From positions 3,602,660 to 3,666,659 of the forward strand of contig NZ_CP007441.1 in NCBI RefSeq assembly GCF_000590475.1: 64,000 bases of DNA, written 5' to 3'. This document shows positions 60,426 to 64,000 of the stretch, piece after piece (within the stretch, counting starts at the first letter, position 1; the number at the start of each line of letters is the position of its first letter). Below the pieces are notes generated by a model. It did not search any database, was not told the origin of the DNA, and was given only the letters and a program-made list of their open reading frames with translations. The DNA is from Stutzerimonas stutzeri (GTDB taxonomy: Bacteria; Pseudomonadota; Gammaproteobacteria; Pseudomonadales; Pseudomonadaceae). A program made the translations under genes and the position numbers.

Positions 60426-61463
60426 ATGGAACGGCGCCAACTCGGACGTACCGAATTGAAAGTGAGCTCGCTGTGCCTGGGCAGCATGACCTGGGGCGAG
60501 CAAAACGATCAGGACCAAGCATTCGCACAACTTGATCGTGCCAAGGCCGCAGGCATTAACTTCATCGATACCGCCGAAATGTATCCGGTGCCGCCGCGCG
60601 CGGAGACCTACTCCACTACAGAGCGCTACATCGGCAACTACTTCAAGAACCGCGGAAACCGTGCAGACTGGATCCTGGCCAGCAAGATTGCCGGGCCTGG
60701 TAACGGCATCAGCCACATCCGTGACGGCCAGTTGAAAATGAATCGCCGGCATATCGTCGCCGCACTGGACGCCAGCTTGCAGCGCCTGCAGACAGACTGG
60801 ATCGACCTGTATCAATTGCATTGGCCGGAACGCAGCACCAATTTCTTCGGCCAGCTCGGCTACCGTCACCAAGAGCAGGATTTTACGCCCATAGAGGAAA
60901 CCCTCGACGCGCTCGACGAGCAGGTTAAGGCTGGAAAAATCCGCCACATCGGGCTTTCGAACGAAACCCCGTGGGGCACCATGAAGTTTTTGCAGCTCGC
61001 AGAATCCAGGGGCTGGCCGCGCGCCGTTTCGATCCAGAACCCTTACAATCTGCTCAATCGCTCCTTCGAGGTCGGCCTGGCCGAAATCGCCATTCGCGAG
61101 CAGTGTGGTCTGCTGGCGTACTCACCGCTAGCCTTCGGCATGCTCAGCGGCAAATACGAGCAAGGCGCGCGACCGGCCGGCGCGCGGATCACACTGTTCA
61201 GCCGCTTTGCACGCTACCTTAACCCTCAGGCGCAAGCAGCCTGCTCTCGCTATGTAGCACTGGCCCGACAGCATGACCTGGACCCAGCTCAAATGGCCTT
61301 GGCATACGTGACCCAGCAGCCCTTCGTTACCAGCAATATCATTGGCGCCACTTCAATCGAACAATTGGATAGCAACATCGCTAGCATCGAGCTGCAGCTA
61401 CCCGCCGAGATACTCGAAGCTATAGAAGCTATTCACACCGAACAGCCCAACCCCGCTCCTTGA
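60426..61463 (+). CDS. Aldo-keto reductase (Tas-like)
   Basis: A 345-residue NADP(H)-dependent TIM-barrel oxidoreductase. The catalytic tetrad is visible as Asp in INFIDTAEMYPV with its Tyr, Lys in ILASKIAGPG, and His in YQLHWPERSTNFFG; the C-terminal cofactor region IIGATSIEQLDSNIASIE is intact. The substrate is unknown; E. coli Tas has been linked to tyrosine prototrophy in a starvation assay. AAAGGATACTGC precedes the ATG. Stands alone, divergent from rplM. Confidence 0.92.
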   Translation: MERRQLGRTELKVSSLCLGSMTWGEQNDQDQAFAQLDRAKAAGINFIDTAEMYPVPPRAETYSTTERYIGNYFKNRGNRADWILASKIAGPGNGISHIRDGQLKMNRRHIVAALDASLQRLQTDWIDLYQLHWPERSTNFFGQLGYRHQEQDFTPIEETLDALDEQVKAGKIRHIGLSNETPWGTMKFLQLAESRGWPRAVSIQNPYNLLNRSFEVGLAEIAIREQCGLLAYSPLAFGMLSGKYEQGARPAGARITLFSRFARYLNPQAQAACSRYVALARQHDLDPAQMALAYVTQQPFVTSNIIGATSIEQLDSNIASIELQLPAEILEAIEAIHTEQPNPAP

Positions 61464-61569
61464 GCAACCCCGGAGCAACCGCTCGCATGTAGTACGGAGG
61501 GGGTCGACTTAGAGCCCGCAGTGGTGCCGCAACGACGCAGAAGGCAACCCCGCCGCGAGGAGACTTGAG

Positions 61570-62262
61570 ATGATCGCCGCAGAACTGCTCGCATCCTCCA
61601 GCCTATTGCTGGGCTGGTTGCTCTATGGAGCCGGATTGGCCCTAGCCTGCCTGCGGGCGCCCTGGGTGGAGCTGTTCAGCGACACCCGTCGTCAGCATCT
61701 GTTGTTCGGCGCAGTATTGGCAATCTTCCTGCTTTGGCTGGTTCGCCGGGATTTCGACTCTGGCCTGTCCTTCCATTTCATCGGCTTGACCGCTGTTACG
61801 CTGCTTCTGGACTGGCCGCTGGCAATTCTGGCCGCTTTTGTCGCCCAGCTTGGCCTTTTCATCACCGGCCATCAACAGCTCGAAGCCCTCGGCCTGAACG
61901 GCGTACTGCTCGTGCTCATACCGGTTACGGTGACAGAGCTCTGTGCGATCGCGGTCGAACGCACTCAGCCCCGCAACCTCTTCGTCTACATCTTCTTTTC
62001 GGGATTCTTTGCAGCCGGCCTCGCGGCGCTTCTCTGCATACTGGCCGGACTGGGGGTATTGTTAGCTGACGGCCGCTACCCGATGCCGCCCTGGCTGGAC
62101 GACTTCGCCGGCTATATCTGGCTGGTGATGTTTCCCGAGGCGTTCATCAACGGAACCGTCGTGAGCGCACTGGTTGTGTTCTATCCAGACTGGATGGAAA
62201 CCTTCAACCGCAGCCGCTACCTACAAGCCCCCTGGAAAGACGACAGCGACAAGCAGGCTTGA
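61570..62262 (+). CDS. CbiM-like energy-coupling-factor permease homologue
   Basis: A 230-residue polytopic protein with about six hydrophobic segments (ASSSLLLGWLLYGAGLALACL, LLFGAVLAIFLLWLV, FIGLTAVTLLLDWPLAILAAFVAQLGLF, GVLLVLIPVTVTEL, FVYIFFSGFFAAGLAALLCILAGLG, YIWLVMFPEAFINGTVVSALVVFY). The MFPEAFINGT segment fits the CbiM/ECF permease family that takes up cobalt, nickel or other small substrates, but the ATPase and coupling subunits are not adjacent. The substrate is unknown. GAGGAGACTTGAG precedes the ATG. Confidence 0.83.
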   Translation: MIAAELLASSSLLLGWLLYGAGLALACLRAPWVELFSDTRRQHLLFGAVLAIFLLWLVRRDFDSGLSFHFIGLTAVTLLLDWPLAILAAFVAQLGLFITGHQQLEALGLNGVLLVLIPVTVTELCAIAVERTQPRNLFVYIFFSGFFAAGLAALLCILAGLGVLLADGRYPMPPWLDDFAGYIWLVMFPEAFINGTVVSALVVFYPDWMETFNRSRYLQAPWKDDSDKQA

Positions 62263-62313
62263 GCTGCCTTGCGATCCAGCCAACATGGCTACGCTCACCG
62301 CTCGGCCCCTGAC

Positions 62314-62511
62314 TCAATGCTGACGCGGTGGTTTATCTTCGGAGAACAGATCATCTTCGAGTTCGTTGCCCGGAATCGCATGTTCTTCCGAAGCCCAGGC
62401 GCCAAGATCGATCAACTTGCAACGTTCCGAACAGAACGGCCGATTCGGACTCCTAACGCTCCACTCGACCGGTGCGCCACAGGTAGGGCATTCAACAACC
62501 GTACTACTCAT
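62314..62511 (-). CDS. yacG: DNA gyrase inhibitor YacG (zinc finger)
   Basis: A 65-residue protein with a four-cysteine zinc site, CPTCGAPVEW and FCSERCK, followed by LIDLGAWASEEHAIPG. YacG binds GyrB and blocks gyrase. Length and all four cysteines are normal. It overlaps the coaE stop by four bases and forms the usual coaE-yacG pair downstream of pilD. Confidence 0.94.
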   Translation of the reverse strand: MSSTVVECPTCGAPVEWSVRSPNRPFCSERCKLIDLGAWASEEHAIPGNELEDDLFSEDKPPRQH

Positions 62512-63116
62512 TCCTGACCTCCTCGTAGCGTCAGATAGAAATTATGCAAACGCTCCACTTCACTTTCCAGCCATGCCAGATCGCGGTCATTGACCAGGAC
62601 ATCATCGGCATGACGCAAGCGCTCCTCGCGGCCGGCTTGAGCGTTAAGAATGGACCGAATTTGCGCTTCGCTGGATTGATCACGCCGGACGGCACGCTCC
62701 AACTGCAATGCTTCAGGCACGTCGACTACCAGCACACGATCGACCTGACGATACTGGCCGGACTCCACCAGTAGCGGCGACACCATGATGGCGTAAGGAG
62801 ATGTCGCCCGAGCGAGATGCTCAGCGACTTCCTGACGAATCAGCGGATGCAGTAGCGCCTCGAGCCACTTGCGTTGTTCCGGGTCGCGGAACACCAGCTC
62901 ACGCAGCACTGCCCGGTCCAGGCTGCCATCAGCGGCCAGAACGGTCTCGCCAAAACGTCCGGCGATCTCCCTCAGCGCAGGTCTGCCTGGCTCAACGACC
63001 CAGCGCGCAGCATGATCGGCGTCGACCCAATGCACCCCGAACCTGCCGAACTCTTCAACCACCGCGCTCTTGCCGCTGCCGATGCCGCCCGTCAAACCAA
63101 GCACCCATGGCTTCAT
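62508..63116 (-). CDS. coaE: Dephospho-CoA kinase
   Basis: A 202-residue P-loop kinase phosphorylating the 3'-hydroxyl of dephospho-CoA, the last step of CoA synthesis. The Walker A GLTGGIGSGKSAVVEEF, WVDADHAARWVVEPG, the HPLIRQEVAEHL LID region and SPLLVESGQYRQVDRVLVVDVPEALQLERAVRRD are clear. ATG 63116 gives MKPWVLGLTGG; an extended frame to 63224 has no family match. It is separated from pilD by about 420 bases. Confidence 0.95.
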   Translation of the reverse strand: MKPWVLGLTGGIGSGKSAVVEEFGRFGVHWVDADHAARWVVEPGRPALREIAGRFGETVLAADGSLDRAVLRELVFRDPEQRKWLEALLHPLIRQEVAEHLARATSPYAIMVSPLLVESGQYRQVDRVLVVDVPEALQLERAVRRDQSSEAQIRSILNAQAGREERLRHADDVLVNDRDLAWLESEVERLHNFYLTLRGGQE

Positions 63117-63536
63117 CACGAATTGTCCAGACCCGAAAAACGACGCGCAGTAGTAACGCCTGAAAGGCAAGGATGCAAGAGGCGACGCCATGCGCGGCCC
63201 AATCAGCGAGCTGATTGGACCCACCCGTGGAGCGAGCTATCGACTTCAAGCAGGCAGTAGACAGGCACGGCGCAAGACACCGCGATCGGCTCCTACAAGG
63301 GCGCGGTAATCAAAGGCAAGCCTTGGCATTTGCGTTGACCGCTCCCTACGCTCCACGGGGAAACACAGCCCTTAGACGTGCTACGCCCGTCCTCCCTACA
63401 AGCAGGCAAACACTCCCAGAAGGCATTTCCCACGCTGGAGCATATGACTAGACGGAATCTTCAGTTTTGATCACGCCATGCTTAGCATGGAGCGCAGCCT
63501 CTCGACGCCTCTTCCACTAGGCGGGGCGCTCAAGTT
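63117..63536. other. Region between pilD and coaE without a gene
   Basis: About 420 bases with no recognisable coding sequence. It contains two palindromes: CCAATCAGC-GA-GCTGATTGG (63199-63218, perfect 9-bp arms) and CCATGCT-T-AGCATGG (63476-63490). On the minus strand it would be transcribed after pilD, so it may hold the coaE-yacG promoter or an operator. Several short open frames in both strands are not credible genes. Confidence 0.55.
63199..63218. repeat. Perfect palindrome upstream of coaE
   Basis: CCAATCAGC and GCTGATTGG around a two-base centre, 83 bases upstream of the coaE start. Dyad length and short spacer are more like a protein operator than a terminator (no T-run). Confidence 0.6.
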
Positions 63537-64000
63537 TCAGAACTGGGCGAATTGAAGATAGCTTGAGGTGATCCGGTCACCCCACAGCAGCGCGATCCAA
63601 CCAGCGATCGCCAGATACGGCCCAAAAGGAATGGCGGTGCCGCTATCGGCCTTCTGCACACGCAGCATGATCGTACCCAACACCGCGCCCACTACAGATG
63701 ACAGCAGGATGGTCAGCGGCAAAACCTGCCAGCCGCCCCAAGCTCCTAGCATCGCCAGCAACTTGAAATCGCCGTAACCCATGCCCTCTTTGCCAGTCAC
63801 CAGCTTGAACAGCCAGTACACCAACCAAAGACTGAGATAGCCGGCAATCGCCCCCCAAAGCGCGTCAGGCAACGTAGCAAACAGCCCGAACTGATTGACG
63901 ATCAACCCCAGCCAAAGCAGCGGCAGCACGATGGAGTCGGGCAACAGCTGATGATCGACATCAATCATGCTCATCGCCAGCAACCCCCAGGTCAGAAGCA
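63537..64000 (-). CDS. pilD: Type IV prepilin peptidase PilD, 3' part only
   Basis: The C-terminal ~154 residues of the aspartyl inner-membrane peptidase that cleaves and N-methylates type IV pilins and type II pseudopilins. The gene runs off the right edge; the visible part starts LLTWGLLAMSMIDVDHQLLPDS, containing the first catalytic Asp, and has the second in GMGYGDFKLLAMLGAWGG, with several membrane segments. No frameshift is seen. In P. aeruginosa pilD is followed by coaE and yacG, as here. Confidence 0.96.
   Translation of the reverse strand, partial: LLTWGLLAMSMIDVDHQLLPDSIVLPLLWLGLIVNQFGLFATLPDALWGAIAGYLSLWLVYWLFKLVTGKEGMGYGDFKLLAMLGAWGGWQVLPLTILLSSVVGAVLGTIMLRVQKADSGTAIPFGPYLAIAGWIALLWGDRITSSYLQFAQF

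Noticed and set aside
1..64000. CRISPR arrays, tRNA/rRNA genes, IS elements, prophage or integrase genes
   Set aside because: I looked for regularly spaced repeats, cloverleaf-type TTCGAATCC ends, transposase and integrase motifs and saw none. Without a search tool a short tRNA could be missed, but no candidate stood out.

Overview
The window is one contiguous stretch of a high-GC gammaproteobacterial chromosome. Gene content and order point to the genus Pseudomonas in the broad sense, most likely the P. stutzeri group (Stutzerimonas). The evidence is the complete dcw cluster, a PrrF small RNA between a cbpA-like gene and a phuW-like gene, the run dsbD-aroQ-accB-accC-prmA-dusB-fis-purH-purD-retS, and the cytochrome bc1 / sspAB / rplM-rpsI block. 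The organism call is inferred from family knowledge and remembered synteny with P. aeruginosa; no database was searched.

Layout. (1) 1-8650: start of ilvI (minus), a DUF4124 protein, YqcC, a TPR lipoprotein, mrcB (PBP1B), a phosphotransferase/P-loop kinase fusion, a methyltransferase, a TfoX C-terminal-domain protein and a cyclic-nucleotide-binding protein. (2) 8690-10560: an iron locus holding a Fur-box promoter, the PrrF sRNA, an intact PhuW/ChaN lipoprotein and a clearly broken haem ABC ATPase gene (phuV/hmuV). The rest of the haem operon is missing. (3) 10554-25272: a small Rieske protein, dsbD, aroQ, accBC, prmA, a DUF3426 zinc-ribbon protein, dusB-fis, purH, purD and retS. (4) 25334-32127: a more variable segment with a CYP152-type P450 peroxygenase, three membrane proteins, an unclustered rfbD-like gene, a Rho-N-domain basic protein followed by an unannotated-looking 44-residue proline-rich protein, and a ferritin-like protein. 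(5) 32229-49977 (minus): lpxC, ftsZ, ftsA, ftsQ, ddlB, murC, murG, ftsW, murD, mraY, murF, murE, ftsI, ftsL, rsmH, mraZ, many with overlapping stop/start codons, driven by a recognisable sigma70 promoter with four 10-bp MraZ-type repeats. (6) 50274-50630: RNase P RNA (minus). (7) 50725-60032: rsmI, lpoA, yraN, gmhA, a BON lipoprotein, sspB/sspA, petABC and rplM-rpsI. (8) 60426-64000: an aldo-keto reductase, a CbiM-like membrane protein, yacG, coaE and the 3' part of pilD.

How the genes work together. The dominant theme is envelope construction: MraY, MurC-F, MurG and Ddl make lipid II; FtsW/FtsI, FtsQLAZ and PBP1B with its activator LpoA polymerise and place it; LpxC commits to lipid A. Other groups cover fatty-acid initiation (AccBC), purine synthesis (PurH, PurD), respiration (bc1 complex), disulfide reduction (DsbD), ribosome maturation (PrmA, RsmH, RsmI, DusB) and global control (RetS, Fis, PrrF, SspA).

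Novelty. I did not find a convincing undescribed multi-gene system. The observations most worth a second look are the decayed haem-transport locus beside PrrF, the small proline-rich gene at 31350-31484, the P450, the RetS ATPase-site degeneration, and several unexplained repeats and palindromes.
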